This document shows positions 24,893 to 37,300 of a DNA stretch of 64,000 nucleotides, one piece after another. Source of the stretch: Helicoverpa zea. Lineage: Eukaryota; Arthropoda; Insecta; Lepidoptera; Noctuidae. A program made the translations under genes and the position numbers. The stretch covers positions 4,588,001 through 4,652,000 of the forward strand of contig NC_061463.1 in NCBI RefSeq assembly GCF_022581195.2, read 5' to 3'. Numbering within the stretch: position 1 is the first letter of the stretch; every line of letters begins with the position of its first letter. The notes beneath the pieces are model-generated. The model saw nothing but the letters and a program-made list of their open reading frames with translations. It made no database searches and was not told the origin of the DNA.

Positions 24893-25165
24893 ACCATGGA
24901 GAATAAAAGGACTAGCGGACATGTCATAATGCAAAATCTCTTAGGAAAGTAGCGCGCCAAAATACGGGTGTGCGGGGGGCGAGGAACGTTACTGTCTTCA
25001 CTCTTATACGGCCGTCCATTTTGTGTAATACCAAAAATCTTTGACAGATCTCAAAGAACCCGAACGCCCTGTTAATTCACTCGTAACTGATCGTTTTGGT
25101 CATGCCCACCGTACGTATTTGACCTACAATAAAGCGCCTGACCTACCTTTCTTATAGCATCTCCA
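24893..25165 (-). repeat. Degraded interspersed repeat (family G), copy 2
   Basis: The reverse complement aligns with 17750-18030 (see copy 1). Shared blocks on this strand: AGTAGCGCGCCAAAATA, AGGAACGTTAC, AGAACCCGAACG, TGATCGTTTTGGTCATGC and CCTGACCTACCT. The two copies differ at many positions, so they are old. Confidence 0.7.
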
Positions 25166-26158
25166 CTTTTCTTCCCTTGCTCCGTGGATTGAACGGACAT
25201 AATAGTAAAATGCAGGTGTACATGACGTCATGTTTTTGAATTTTAACGTTCGGTTTCACTGAATATTGCCTTTGAATACAAAGGTATATTTGTGCTAGAC
25301 TTGATTAACGTACAAGCTTTGTGTGTTGGAACTGTGTTGATTCGGATAATGATCACGATTTCAAGCGATTATGCGTGTATTTTAGGTTGTAAATGATAAA
25401 GAGAATTCGTATTTTGTGCTTGAGACATGGAGTGGCAGCAGTGTTTGCAGTTGATTTAAACATTGTTTTTTATGATTTAGTACCTATTTACCTAATGTAT
25501 TTATTCTAGCAAGGTAACAAAATTGGATCACTCCATTCTATGGAAAATTAAATGGTACTAAACATGTCAGTTTTCTAAACCAATATTTTTAATTTTAAGA
25601 GGTTTATATGAAATCTCTGGGATCTCCTAAACCCTTTGACTTTAAATATTACCTACAATACCTTTTCACTTCCTAACTTTGCAGCTGCATACGTTATTCA
25701 GGCCATTTAAGAATAAGGTACACCATAAGAATTACCATGAACTTAGAATGACATCACTCCACCAGCCGTCTCTATGTGCAGAATAAGCAACTGGTATTTG
25801 GCGCAACACGTGATATTGATTTTGTATACAAATCTTATTAATAGTAATGAGGTATGCATTCCATGTTATGGGACACTGAGATCCGGGTGGCGTTTGACAT
25901 AGAATCAATGATTAAAGGTTTATTTGAATACTGGAATGGCAATAAAGCTATGCTAAGCTACTGTATTGCAAAGTCTTGACCAATGTTTCCGTCAATACAT
26001 ATAAGATTATAAGGAATTGAATTGAAAAGGGGTTACGTTCTTGAGCTATATGATTCGATCAAAAAATACAAAATATTTAGCTCATAAATTCGTAATAAAA
26101 TATGATGATAAAATATGTTTTTTTTTTTTTGTTTTAATGATATCAAATATAATGAATT
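25166..26158. other. Unrecognised AT-rich DNA
   Basis: No gene is seen. A CRE palindrome within a longer palindrome (ACATGACGTCATGT) lies at 25220-25233. Confidence 0.4.
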
Positions 26159-26205
26159 AACTCATATCATTTAGCAACCATTGAGGTTGCTAAATGATAT
26201 GAGTT
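26159..26205. repeat. Perfect 21-base hairpin with 5-base loop
   Basis: AACTCATATCATTTAGCAACC (26159-26179) pairs without mismatch with 26185-26205 around the loop ATTGA. It sits 10 bases left of a MITE. It may be the remains of another foldback. Its size would suit a small-RNA hairpin, but nothing else supports that. Confidence 0.7.
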
Positions 26206-26215
26206 GCAGATTTCA

Positions 26216-26456
26216 ATGACTATAGTTCGGCCATTCAGAGAATGCGTTCCTGACACGTCGCGATTGAACTGACGACGTAACTTTGCAATGGCGTTGCAGT
26301 TACGATAAAAATATTTTTGCTGGTTGTTTACCGTTTTAACAATTGAGGAGCATTAAAACAACATTATTATATCAATAATCAATGAATGTTATTACGTCGT
26401 CAGTTCAATCGCGACGTGTCAGGAACGCATTCTCTGAATGGCCGAACTATAGTCAT
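26216..26456. mobile_element. MITE with perfect 65-base terminal inverted repeats
   Basis: Bases 26216-26280 (GACTATAGTTCGGCCATTC ... GAACTGACGACGTAA) are the exact reverse complement of 26392-26456. The 111-base centre is AT-rich and non-coding. A TA dinucleotide inside each end (GAC TA TAGTTCGG) would fit a TA target duplication of Tc1/mariner type, but that is inference. Confidence 0.85.
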
Positions 26457-26787
26457 ATCCATACAAATCCAACACAAAGTTTTTTACGCACACAATAAAA
26501 GACCAAGAGTCATTCACACATAACATCAATCAATCTTTTAAACGTACCAGTGACGTTGAGAAATAATAAATTAACTTTAATAGATAACTACAATATAGGG
26601 CACATTAAAGGCCAATTTCAATATTCGATCCATCTGTGGTTTCGCTTACTAAGGATAGGTATTTGACATTTACACATTTTCACATTTACTTGTACGGGGC
26701 TAGTATTAAGAGGCTGACAGCACCCAAAACAAAACACGCACGAAAGAGAAGCGTGATGACGGGACGTCCGTAACGTTCGTAACATAC

Positions 26788-27171
26788 CTCCTCCTCCGAG
26801 CCTTTTCCCAAACTATGTTGGGGTCGGCTTCCAGTCTAACCGGATTCAGCTGAGTACCAGTGCTTTTACAAGAAGCGACTGCCTATCTGACCTCCTCAAC
26901 CCAGTTACCCGGGCAACCCGATACCCCTTGGTTAGACTGGTGTCAGACTTACTGGCTTCTGACTACCCGTAACGACTGCCAAGGATGTTCAATGACAGCC
27001 GGGACCTACAGTTTAACGTGCCATCCGAAACACAGTCATTGGTGTCTAAGATATACTTAGAAAGTACATACAAACTTAGAAAAGTTGCAGTGGTACTTGC
27101 CTGACCTGGAATCGAACCTGCGCCCTCATACTCGAGAGGTTGGTTCTTTGCCCACTAGGCCACCACGACTT
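26788..27171 (-). mobile_element. tRNA-derived SINE, full-length copy with 17-base TSD
   Basis: On the minus strand it has the A box (TGGCCTAGTGGG) and B box (GGTTCGATTCC) of the family. Its plus-strand left edge CTCCTCCTCCGAGCC is the reversed GGAGGAG-type tail. The 17 bases TAACGTTCGTAACATAC flank it at 26771-26787 and 27172-27188. The long, exact duplication marks a recent insertion. The open frame inside is only the SINE body. Confidence 0.93.
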
Positions 27172-27188
27172 TAACGTTCGTAACATAC

Positions 27189-28456
27189 ATATTTTGTAAA
27201 TTAATAGCTTTAAAATGAGTTGAGTAGTCGAAAATAAAAATTAACCAAGTTCTATATTCACATATGGACTCGTTAATGTTACTTTTATGAATGTACGTTG
27301 ATAAGTAATACAGATATTTTTCTTGGAAGATCATTTTAAGAGGTAAGTTTCATTTTTTTTGTATAGAGAAAACTTTTCGAAAACGTGTTTTGAAATTAAC
27401 AGGGTTCTCAGAAATATGTTCAAATATATTTTTTTTTCGCCGTCAAAAACTGTATAGATTTATTCAAAAAATTGTTTGAGACAAGCTAATTTGGGTGCTG
27501 TCCTCCCCTTAAATCACTATCTCTAGTTAGTAAGTCAACAGAGGGATTGCATATAGGGACTGGCAATAAGACGAATAAACTGAATTAATTTTTATGTTGA
27601 TTCGACGAGAAAGTTCATAAACAATAACAAGACGTGGGAGCGACTGTTTATGTTTCATACAATTGACTGTTTTTGATGATTTTGTTCGTAATAATAACGT
27701 TGTAACTTTACAATATTATTTATTTTTGTGTTAAATGGTTTCCGATTCAAGTAACTTTGTAGGTCAATATTTTAACTTTTGTTGCAAGTAAATTGTAAGA
27801 AAGTTACGTTTAGGTACCCAAAAACCTACATAGACGTTTATTTGACAAGCTTTAGTAAAATAATATTACCTAGCGATATATACTACGTTTTGTTTTTTCA
27901 ATTTAAGGTCGGCTAAAATTTATCATTTTCGGAGCTGATTTTGTTCAACAGTTCGTATTAACGACAGAATTAAAGAAAATACATGGGTATTTTTAGTAGT
28001 TTTTTAAAAATTAATTTTACTGTCACGTACAGTTTCACGCAAACAAAATAAAACATTTTACTTCATAACTTTAGGGAGCTATTTATTTAAAATTAAACAT
28101 TAAATACAAAATTAAGATCAACTTGCTTATAATGTAGAAAATGTGGGAATTGACTTCTTGGAATTCAAATTAGGGACTAAATTATTAACAAGCCTTTCCC
28201 TAATGATGATATCATATGCGTGGTTTTAACCAAATTAAATATTTAGGATTCAAGGAAAATAGGACTTTATTATTCAGTACCCTACCGTATTATGTCTGCT
28301 CTAAATACCAAAATAAAAATTTCTGTCCCAAAAATGCTAACCCAAGAAATTTTATAATGTAATTGTTCAGCAAAATTATTACTTTTTAATAGATTTGCTG
28401 TTGCGGGTGATGATTTGTATTCATCTGGCTTTCAAAGATTAATGATTATTGTTAAG
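27189..28456. other. Unrecognised AT-rich DNA
   Basis: I see no gene or repeat that I can name. Confidence 0.4.
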
Positions 28457-28878
28457 TAGCTTCCGCCCGTGACTTCGTCCGCGTGGAATAGTTACTTTGG
28501 GCTAACGCTGACTTTAACTTGCGGCGGTTATAATGAGCTAACCTTAAAAGATCGACAGCATAGTCGTGGACTTTTTTTATAACTTTTAAAAGGGAAAAAT
28601 TCTGTCATACATGGTTTTTGGGAAACTTTAACCGTTTACGCAGCGCACGCAGCGGAAGCTCTCTCAATAGAAAAATATCCCCCGATTTTGAAACATTCTT
28701 CATTGGTGCTCCGCTCCTTTTTATCTTAGCGTGATAATATATAGACTTCCTCGATAAATGGGCTATCTAACACTGAAATAATTTTTCAAATCGGACCAGC
28801 AGTTCCTGAGATTAGCGCGTTCAAGCAAACAAATAAACAAAAAAACAAACTCTTCAGCTTTATAATATTAGTATAGAT
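28457..28878 (+). repeat. Lepidopteran interspersed repeat, near full-length
   Basis: Starts AGCTTCCGCCCGTGACTTCG and ends TTTATAATATTAGTATAGATT. Internal landmarks are CGCAGCGGAAGCTC, CCGATTTTGAAACATTCTTC, CATTGGTGCTCCGCTCC, AATCGGACCAGCAGTTCCTG and AGATTAGCGCGTTCAAGCAA. This is the best copy of the family in the window. From memory it resembles Lep1-type Helitron-like repeats; the class is not proven. Confidence 0.7.
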
Positions 28879-29959
28879 TCTCTCACTATAATGCTACTTA
28901 TTTCAGACAACCACTTTTATAATACAAGTTACAAAACGGTACACGTTCAATACAAAAATTCATTAATGGTTTCCACTCAAACGTATAAAATTATCCTTCT
29001 ACTTGAACACCAAAAACAATAAAAAAAGTAATTCACATACAGAACAAACATAGGCCCGTGCAAATAGGTTGTAACACTATTAAATAAAACCTCTTACCAG
29101 CCAGCAATAAATAACTGTAAACAAATAACGTGCACTTAATTGACATCCCTTTCGGTCGCCGCCCATTCGAATGTAATTCGGAACGGACGGCGTAATGGCG
29201 GCCCATCGGCGGATCGGGCGCAACATTAGTTCCCACCTACTAATCATTTGGGCCGTCATTAATAACTGGAGTCCACTAAAATACGTAGCCGTAATTGTTG
29301 TCGGGATATGGAGATGTAATTGTATATTGGGCACTCTGTGTGCTTTGTGTTTAATACTCTTTGGTAGTCTTTTGTTTCATGTAAATGTTTAATGTTTAGT
29401 CTTGTGTGATCTAAAATTGTATAGACCTAATTAATAGACCCGTGTTTGACCATTATGTCAACCTTTTTCACTAATTGTTAGACTAGGTGAGAGCAACTTT
29501 TTTGAGGTTTTTGAGACGGAAAATTACCAACTTATGAGAATCCTATAGCCAGTTGGACTTATCTTAGCTTTCCTTACGGATAAAAGTTTTTGATAAAAAC
29601 CTCAGAAAAAACGTTGAAAGTTACCGTCTGTAAGCAAAGAGAAACGTGCACAAAATAACACTCGATCAGTAAATAACATAAAGTTAATCAAAATACCACA
29701 CACTATAAACGTATGCAATATGTTGTTAATACATTCAAAACCAGAAATAACCAATACTGAATGGCCACCGAACACATTAAAACAGATATTCACAAACCCA
29801 CAATATTGATTAGCTTTACAGTTATCTATTCAGCAATTTGTTTTGGGTTATGTTAACAAATAGGATTGCAAAATGTTGATCATGTAATTGCTCTAACGTG
29901 CGTACTGGATACTAAGCGCTGTTTAAGCAAAATCAATAATGATACCAATAACTGCACCC
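28879..29959. other. Non-coding DNA with a GC-raised block
   Basis: No gene was recognised. The segment 29148-29320 (GGTCGCCGCCCATTCG ... ATGGCGGCCCATCGGCGGAT ... ACGTAGCCGTAATTG) is richer in GC than its surroundings, not shared with any repeat in the window and open in short frames on both strands. It may be a conserved regulatory element or a short exon; I cannot decide. Confidence 0.35.
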
Positions 29960-30390
29960 CGCAAACAGTAAACTTTTAGTCGGCCGACCGTTTTTCGGGA
30001 TCAAAAATCAGTCATATCCATCTCCCGAGCCTTTTCCCAATTATGTTGAGATAGGCTTTCAGTCTCACCGGATGCAGCTGAGTATCAGTGTTTTACAAGG
30101 AGCAACTGCCTATCTGATCTCCTCAACCCAGTTATCGATAACCATTGGTAAGACTGGTGTCAGACTTACCTGTCCTGAATACCCGCAACGACTGCCAGGA
30201 ATGTAAAATTAAAGTCGGGACCTAAAGTTTAGTATATAAATCAGTATGAAAATGGATGATAGCACGCAAATAACATCGATCAGACACTTTTCCGGTATCA
30301 GACCGACTAAAAACTATTCACGACTTTCTAAAAGGATTTTTTTCCAACCATCGGGGCAACTGTCGGCCAACTGTTTAATCTGCAGTGTGC
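29960..30390. mobile_element. MITE family C (GTCGGCCGAC ends), copy 1, with nested SINE relic
   Basis: The left end has TTTTAGTCGGCCGACCG and the right end has CTGTCGGCCAACTGT then CTGCAGTGTGC, inverted relative to each other. Internal blocks (AAATCAGTATGAAAATGGAT, AACATCGATCAGA, CCGGTATCAGACCG) match copies at 48386-48784 and 51149-51803. The SINE relic at 30013-30237 interrupts it and has duplicated AAATCAGT (30005-30012 and 30238-30245). Confidence 0.7.
30013..30237 (-). mobile_element. Diverged partial SINE inside MITE family C
   Basis: Reverse-strand SINE body recognised by CCCGAGCCTTTTCCCAA, GATGCAGCTGAGTATCAGTG, GACTGGTGTCAGACTTAC and CCCGCAACGACTGCC. The tRNA-like head is missing, so it is 5'-truncated. 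It is clearly older than the full-length copies. AAATCAGT flanks it on both sides. Confidence 0.75.
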
Positions 30391-31890
30391 GTATATTCTA
30401 AAGCTAATACTGACGTTTTCAATCAGTAGCTTATTTCAATTTCGATAAAGTACACATAGTTAATAGATTGCATGAATAGTGGACTAGTTTGGAGTTTAGA
30501 AGTAAAATGTGTTTTGTCAATCAATTGCAGTATAAGGCGAATTTAAATAGGTTTCATGTTTTAGACGCCCTTAGATAAATATACAGGTTTATGTTTTTTT
30601 TTTAAGCCAATTATTTTTGTGTGACTACTTAGTCATTAATCTTTTCTTGGCAGTTCTGATAAAGAAATAAATGGTCTAATGCGAGAAAGTGTCCATTACT
30701 GCAAGTCTGTTTAAGCAATCATTTTTAAATAGGCAGCAATACGAATAAGGAATTAGAGTACCGAAAGTAAGTATGAATACTATTTATTAAAGTACGAGTT
30801 CTCCAAAAGTAACAATATCCATCAAAAATAATCTAAATACAAATAATAAAAGCTGCCACAAAATAAAATAAAGAACATAATAAAAATTATTCGCAGACAC
30901 GACACCAGATTAATTTATGCATTGTCAAGCACACGTCCTGACTATCAGACTCTACGAAGATCTGCGCTTTGTCAGTTTTCTCATTCCGTCAGATTATATC
31001 CTCCAGTTTCATAATACGAGGTATTATTGCAGTGTTTTCATGAAATAAGGCCTGAAATAATCTAGGCAAACAATACGAGCTGAGGTAATATCCTACATCA
31101 TTTATAACATGGTTCTGACTCAGTGAGGGAACGAAGCAATTTATTTCACGATTACAGTTCAACGGTTTGTAGAATTGTCAGTTTTTAAGGTCGTTAGTGA
31201 TACTGGTATTTGAATTTGAATATGGATTTGTCATTCGATATTGGAACGTTGTTCAACTGTTTTATGGATTGACAGTTCAAGTGTTGTTGGTGCAGTTCGA
31301 CGTTGTTCTGAGTGTCAATTCGTTGTACGTTTTACTGCATCTGTGTAACAATTTGTTCTGGTCATTGATATCTATGCAATATGGTACTTAGCCGTGTATT
31401 GATTTGAATATGAATATAAACTGATTCTAATGTTTTAGGTGCAAAAAGATGAAAAATTAAGTCCGAATGAAATGAAAAGTCGGTAGTGATGATGTATCAA
31501 TTAAGATACACTGGCTTTGTTATGTTCATTTTGTAATTTTTGTGTACAGATACGATTCTTTAATATTACTGGTATTGTCAAAAATATTTCAACATTTTTG
31601 GTATCCTCAATGAACGATGAAACTATAACATCTTACCTTATTTCTTCATATTTCCGTTAAATTGACCATAATATGGATCAATCACAGTTGGCTGCCCCTT
31701 GGGGGAAAATACAAAATGGCTGCCAAACGATGATTATATTGTACCAATATCGAGTAACAGTCCAAATGTTTTGGTATTTTTATTGAGATCTTTCAGTTAG
31801 AATTTCTTCCTAATTCATTTTTAGATTATTTTTTTTTAATATTCTAAGATAATGTTTTATGTCTAAGTTTAAATAAAATCCGATCATATA
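30391..31890. other. Unrecognised AT-rich DNA
   Basis: I see no gene or repeat that I can name. Confidence 0.4.
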
Positions 31891-31891
31891 T

Positions 31892-31940
31892 AAGTCGGAC
31901 TCGAAGGGTTCCGTAACAATAAAACGAGCACAATTACGTT
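31892..31940 (-). repeat. Relic of the AGGGTTCCGTAC element end
   Basis: AGTCGGACTCGAAGGGTTCCGTA is the reverse-strand version of the right end seen at 14248-14280 (GTACGGAACCCT ... CGAGTCCGACT). Only the end is recognisable. Confidence 0.5.
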
Positions 31941-32429
31941 ATCATTGATGAAGATTATCTATTAGCTGTGACTATATTACTGTGCTAGAGAAACGATTTC
32001 GCATCAATCTACGTATCGGATGAGAGATCGTTTGAATCATACATACTATACATTGTTAATCACAACTTCTATACGTATGACGAGTCCGTCATCGTTATTT
32101 TAGAATGCATCTGCCAATTAATCCTTTCAACAAAAGCCCTAAAAACCAGGGTATCTACCAAACGGCTGCTGTAAGTTTAAATTTCATTGGCCTAGATTAT
32201 TTCAGAGATAAAGTATGAAAACGTTTTAGAGTTCGCACAAGTTTTAACAGCAGGCCTTTTAAAATGAAATTAGTTCTTAGGATCGTTTATCAACGTTATT
32301 GTTGCTTTAGTTCAGTGACAGTTATTAGAATTTAGCACCAGTTAATGACTTTTATTTCTATAATAACAATTAGTTGTGTTTGGAAGTTTAGAGTTTGTTG
32401 GTGACTGTATTTATTTTTATTTAAGTACA

Positions 32430-32590
32430 TACAAATCTGTCTGTCCGTCTGTCAGCAAAGTATATCTCATGAACCAAAATGACTTGAAGCCAAGAAGTCA
32501 TGTTTGGCTCGTTGTAGATCCTAAGTAAAACTTTTATAGCTTGAAGCTGACAAGGGGGTGCGAGCGAAGCGAACGCGATTTTCTTTGTAA
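32430..32590 (+). repeat. Interspersed repeat fragment with (GTCT) and GCGAGCGAAGCGAACGCG
   Basis: Contains CTGTCTGTCCGTCTGTCAGC and, near its end, GGGGGTGCGAGCGAAGCGAA. Both are familiar parts of lepidopteran repeats. The rest of 31941-32429 holds nothing recognisable. Confidence 0.45.
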
Positions 32591-32734
32591 GTTTAAGGTT
32601 AAAACAAAGAAAAACTTAGAAACGAACAAGAGATTTATGTATAAAAGGTATTTGACCGTTTTTATTGCAGTTATTCAAAGGAAGAAAGTAAAATGACAAA
32701 TAACTGAAATTATTTTCAGTTATTTATCTGTGGA

Positions 32735-32809
32735 GATCAAAGGGGGAGGCCTATGTTCAGCAGTGGACGTCCTATGGCTGAGATGATGATGATGATGATG
32801 ATGATGATA
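32735..32809 (+). mobile_element. RTE LINE 3' end with (ATG)n tail
   Basis: GGCCTATGTTCAGCAGTGGACG followed by TATGGCTGAGATGATGATG is the extreme 3' end of a lepidopteran RTE ORF and its (TGA)n tail (32781-32808). Near copies of ATTCAAAGGAA at about 32676 and 32811 could be a target duplication, but the distance from the recognisable RTE part leaves this open. Confidence 0.7.
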
Positions 32810-33185
32810 ATTCAAAGGAAAAGTGAAATTAATTGTCACTTTTCCTTTCAGTCAAAATATTACTATTTAACCAAACAATCTGTGTCGTCAGAAGTAGTGC
32901 GTGAGTGACAATTTGAAACTGATTTACGGTTACAAACAGACAGTTTGGAACACCCATAATCTATTAGTCATCTCAACCACACCCACGGGAAGCAGTTATT
33001 TATTAAGAAGATAATTTATTTATACCCACATAAAGTATCTAATTGTTTATCAAATTAATTAATCATTTTAATTGAATACTGAGTTACATAAGTTGTTAAA
33101 AATATTCAGTTAACTATTATTTTTGATATAAGTAATTATTGATTGTATTCAATATTTAGGTAAATAGTTTTAAATGTGCAATTTG

Positions 33186-33266
33186 CTTCATCTTCATCGC
33201 ATCAACCAATTGCCGTCCACTGCTGGACACGTGACTCGCCCAACGAACGCCAACCATCCCTATAAA
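33186..33266 (-). mobile_element. RTE LINE 3' end, reverse strand, relic
   Basis: CTTCATCTTCATCGCATCAA then TTGCCGTCCACTGCTGGACA reads on the minus strand as an RTE 3' end (GTCCAGCAGTGGACGGCAA) with a decayed (TGATGA) tail. Confidence 0.6.
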
Positions 33267-33288
33267 TTATCTTCAACTAAGTAAAAAT

Positions 33289-33691
33289 CATCATCCTCCG
33301 AGCCTTTTTCCCAATCCTGTTGGGGTCGGCTTCCAGTCTATCCGGATTCAGCTGAGTACCAGTGCTTTACAAGAAGCGACTGCCTATCTGACCTCCTCAA
33401 CCCAGTTACCCGGGCAACCCGATACCCCTTGGTTAGACTGGTGTCAGACTTACTGGCTTCTGACTACCCGTAACGACTGCCAAGGATGTTCAATGACAGC
33501 CGGGACCTACAGTTTAACGTGCCATCCGAAACACAGTCAATGGTGTCTAAGATATACTTAGAAAGTACATACAAACTTAGAAAAGTTGCATTGGTACTTG
33601 CCTGACCTGGGATCGAACCCGCGCCCTCATACTTGAGAGGTTGGTCCTTTACCCACTAGGCCACCACGACTTTTTAACTAAACTAACTAAG
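33289..33691 (-). mobile_element. tRNA-derived SINE with 15-base TSD
   Basis: On the minus strand it has the A box (TGGCCTAGTGGG, plus-strand complement at about 33653-33664), B box (GGTTCGATCCC) and the body ending GGCTCGGAGGATGATGAT. CAACTAAGTAAAAAT flanks it at 33274-33288 and 33692-33706. Between the usual SINE start (33670) and the duplication lie 21 extra bases (TTTTTAACTAAACTAACTAAG) which belong to the inserted unit. This is unusual for the family. Confidence 0.9.
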
Positions 33692-33724
33692 CAACTAAGT
33701 AAAAATAAACGAAGCATATTTTTA

Positions 33725-34304
33725 AAGCTATTGCATAGCTTCTATCGCAGGCCTTGAGCGCGGGGACCAAATCCAGAAATTCCGTAACGAAAAAACCTCA
33801 CGCTCCCCACTCCGACGGGCACGGAGGTGTGGCTTGAAGGCCGTGCATCGTCTAACGTCGTGTCAGTTCGGCAGTCTTCGACACGGCGCTATGTGTCGTG
33901 CGATTAGACGTATTGTACGACTTTATGGAACTCGCCCGAATCGAGACGAGCTGCTCCGAAAACGGACGAATACATAATCAGCTGTTTGTGAGAAAGTATA
34001 TAGGTGTATAAGTATTTATCTACAACAAAGAACGGCTGTACTTGTATTTTGGTTATCATAAACCTATAGTTTCAATGGTAAATATTCCTGAATAACCAAC
34101 AGCTACTGTAAGATAATAAAACCCACATGTATTGTAAAATAATAAAAAATATAAAGAAAAAATTGTTTTCCTATCGGTCACCACGCTCAAAAAGTGTAAC
34201 TTGAATTAATATCAAAGAAAAAGAAATACTGTGTGAATAAAATAAAAAATAAATAATTATAATTGCATAAGTTGATACAGAATGCTATGCAATAGCTTTA
34301 CCGC
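33725..34304. repeat. Segment bounded by TAAAGCTATTGCATAGC inverted repeats
   Basis: TAAAGCTATTGCATAGC occurs at about 33725-33741 and as its reverse complement at about 34286-34302. Next to it are GCGCGGGGACC on the left and CGGCAGTCCCCG on the right. Both phrases (GGCCTTGAGCGCGGGGACC and ACCGCGGCAGTCCCCG) are known to me as parts of lepidopteran repeats. The left part (33730-33970) is GC-raised. No coding was recognised; the minus-strand open frame at 34257-34451 has no motif. Confidence 0.45.
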
Positions 34305-37300
34305 GGCAGTCCCCGTTTTTTCATATAATTTCAAGATCTGTAATTTTTGAATACCTTCTATTCTACGAAGATAAGGCAACAACTTTACTTCATTTGGATA
34401 AGCTACTGACAGACTCAAAGGACTAACCCTATGTAATTTCATATTACGCACTATAATTTCGCATTCCCGTCAACAACAAATGACACATAGACCACCAATT
34501 TAGTATTCCACTACCAAAGCACCAATATATCAACAAAATGACGCGAATTTAACAACGATTAGAATAATAAGCATATACTACTTAGTTGCTAAGTTGAAAG
34601 GTTTAAAATCAAAAGCAATAAAAACCGACGATCTTCCGGAAATAATAAAACGATGGCAATACGTGAAACTGTTGGCAATTGTTGAATAACGTTATAATGT
34701 AACGGGTTATTTGTTATTTGGTAGAACAGTTAATTTGTTGCGGGTCTTTAGATTTTATTTACGGTGATATGGACGATATCCATTTGGGTTAATGAGTAAA
34801 AAAACAAATGTTAAATTGTATTGTGAAATTAAAATGATGAAAATATGTTATCATTGATTTTAATGTCTTAGGTACTTAGACATATTTCACACTTCTCACG
34901 CTTCATAACTTAAGTGCTCTTAACACTCTAATAACTGCAATAATGTTAATGCTGGCTAATTTCAAATATGACAAAAAATTTCAAATGCGACTATTAAAGC
35001 AACAAAAAAATTGCCTACCATCTATGAATTTCCAAATCACATTCTAATCGAAGTCAAAAAGCATCAAAATGATGTCATCCATGTATTAAGTAAGTATTGC
35101 ATTCAAAGCATCATGCTAATACCTCTAATCCATGGTATTTCCATGCGGTATCGCACAAAACTCGCATAATCATGTCATCACCATTTCTAAGAAGAGGCCT
35201 ATACCGCCAATGATAGGCTTACTGATGACCCAAACGTCTATAACTGTGAATCCGTTAATCCATCTAATATTTATGACCTCTGCATATGATTTCCATATGA
35301 TACCTACACACTAGCTCTGTGTGGTGGTTTTGCCCAAATGCACGAGAGAATTCATTTTCTCACTCACATATAAAATATTGCTCTTTAGTCTTCTTCTTCT
35401 TTTTATTCAATATTTTTTTTCCACTTCCTCTGATTTGGAAATTTAAATACGACTCCTACTAGACTACAAGCCCTCCTAAGCATAGACTGTAAACAGATGA
35501 TATGTGAAAGTTTCTGAAAATTCATACAACTAGGTATTTAATTCTCACCCAGGAGTCCAACGCTCATTTTATTAACATCAGTGCTTAATTTCTGAGAATC
35601 AGTCCAGTAGATCAAGATATACATTAGAAGATACGTGCAAACTTTCAAACAATTTCTTTAATATTAGTATACTAAGATATGCAAAAATACACGTCAAAGA
35701 GTACAATACCGTGTCGTCATCATGATAAAACGATGCTTAATAAGCGCAGTCCACAGTATAAATTTTACGAGCAGAATTAATCCGTTGGCACGAACGAACG
35801 TCCGTCAGTAATTGTGTCAACCATTCACTTCTCATGATAATAAATTAATTTCGTCATCCGAACAGATTCCTGGAATTCAGTTTTCGATTCATAATTTTGG
35901 ATTTTTGGTCGTAATTTGTCGATTGATGTTAGAGATTAAGTTTCTTATAAATCTTCTAATATCGACTGTGGTACAGCAGAAAATATTCATAAATGATGAG
36001 GAATATACATTACTATCATGTCCAACATTTTGTAAACCATCTGTTTACATTAAGTTTGATAACTTTCATAGTAAAATTCGAGATCTACAGTAAAGGACGT
36101 CTAGTGGTAACAAGTCGGTAACTACCTTTTTTTCAGCGTTTTACATGTGCAATCTTACTCAGCCCTATTCTTGAACAATTTAGCTGTACTACACAAAAGT
36201 TAAGCATTAGTAACCTAATTTCCTCATAAGTACACGTAAATAAGACCAAAGACTGCACTAACTCACTAGGTACAACATACAACACTTCGAAAGCTACCAC
36301 AGTAAGTACAAAATAACAATGCAATTCGTTACATCCACGTAACATACCAAGCACTGCATTCAACAATAGGTGACAATGGCTTGTTCTAAATCAGCTATTG
36401 AAACTCAACAAAGAGCATGCAGTCAAATCATTATTTACGTAGTTTAGCGTTGACTGACAGAGTAATAAGTGCGAAAACGTCATTTGTTCTGTTGTTCTCT
36501 TCGGAAAGAGCGTTGTCAGACTCAACTCGGATATCATCGTGTCAATTTATATGACGTCAGGCGAATATGAAATGTGGAGACGATTTTTTATTGTTAAAGC
36601 TTGCGAGATTTTAACATAGGTTCGTTGTATTCATTTTGAAGCTTTTTTTTTACTAAAACTAACTAACTTAAGATAAATTGACGTGTAAAAGGTGTCTTAT
36701 CAATCGTTAATTTTCAAGGGCTTGTCAAATGCGATCTATTTAATTTTACCTTTATACAATTATATGAGCATCACCATATTCTTAGTAACGCAGTAATGAA
36801 TGTTGTCATCTAAATGTCACAGTTCTCCCTTCAATTACATAATGCCTAGGAAATTGATATCACCATAAAATGTACTTTAACATTAATAGGTACATTCATA
36901 CCTCTCTGATTGCTATTAATAAATCAGCTGAGCAACTATATTTATACCTTTCAATCTCCGATTAGTAGAATCCCACCACACATTTGTTATGTCCTCGTAA
37001 TTACAGTAATAAATGTTCTGGCAACTTCTACCGTGACATTTAATATCTGGATCTTAAAACCGGGTACATGACGGCCTATCTGTTTAGTAATTAAGCCTAT
37101 ATTTCCAGTCTGGGCTGGGCTATATAGCCTTTACGATCTACTGATAGAAAGCGATTCATTTTCTGCACGGCAAATTTTCTATAATATGGTCAAATCAATC
37201 TGCATTGCTATTTGTGTATCCATTGAAAATGTTGTGTGGGATATAAACACATTTAATACTTTCACATTCGTATAATATTTTTGGTAAATGAGACAACCAT

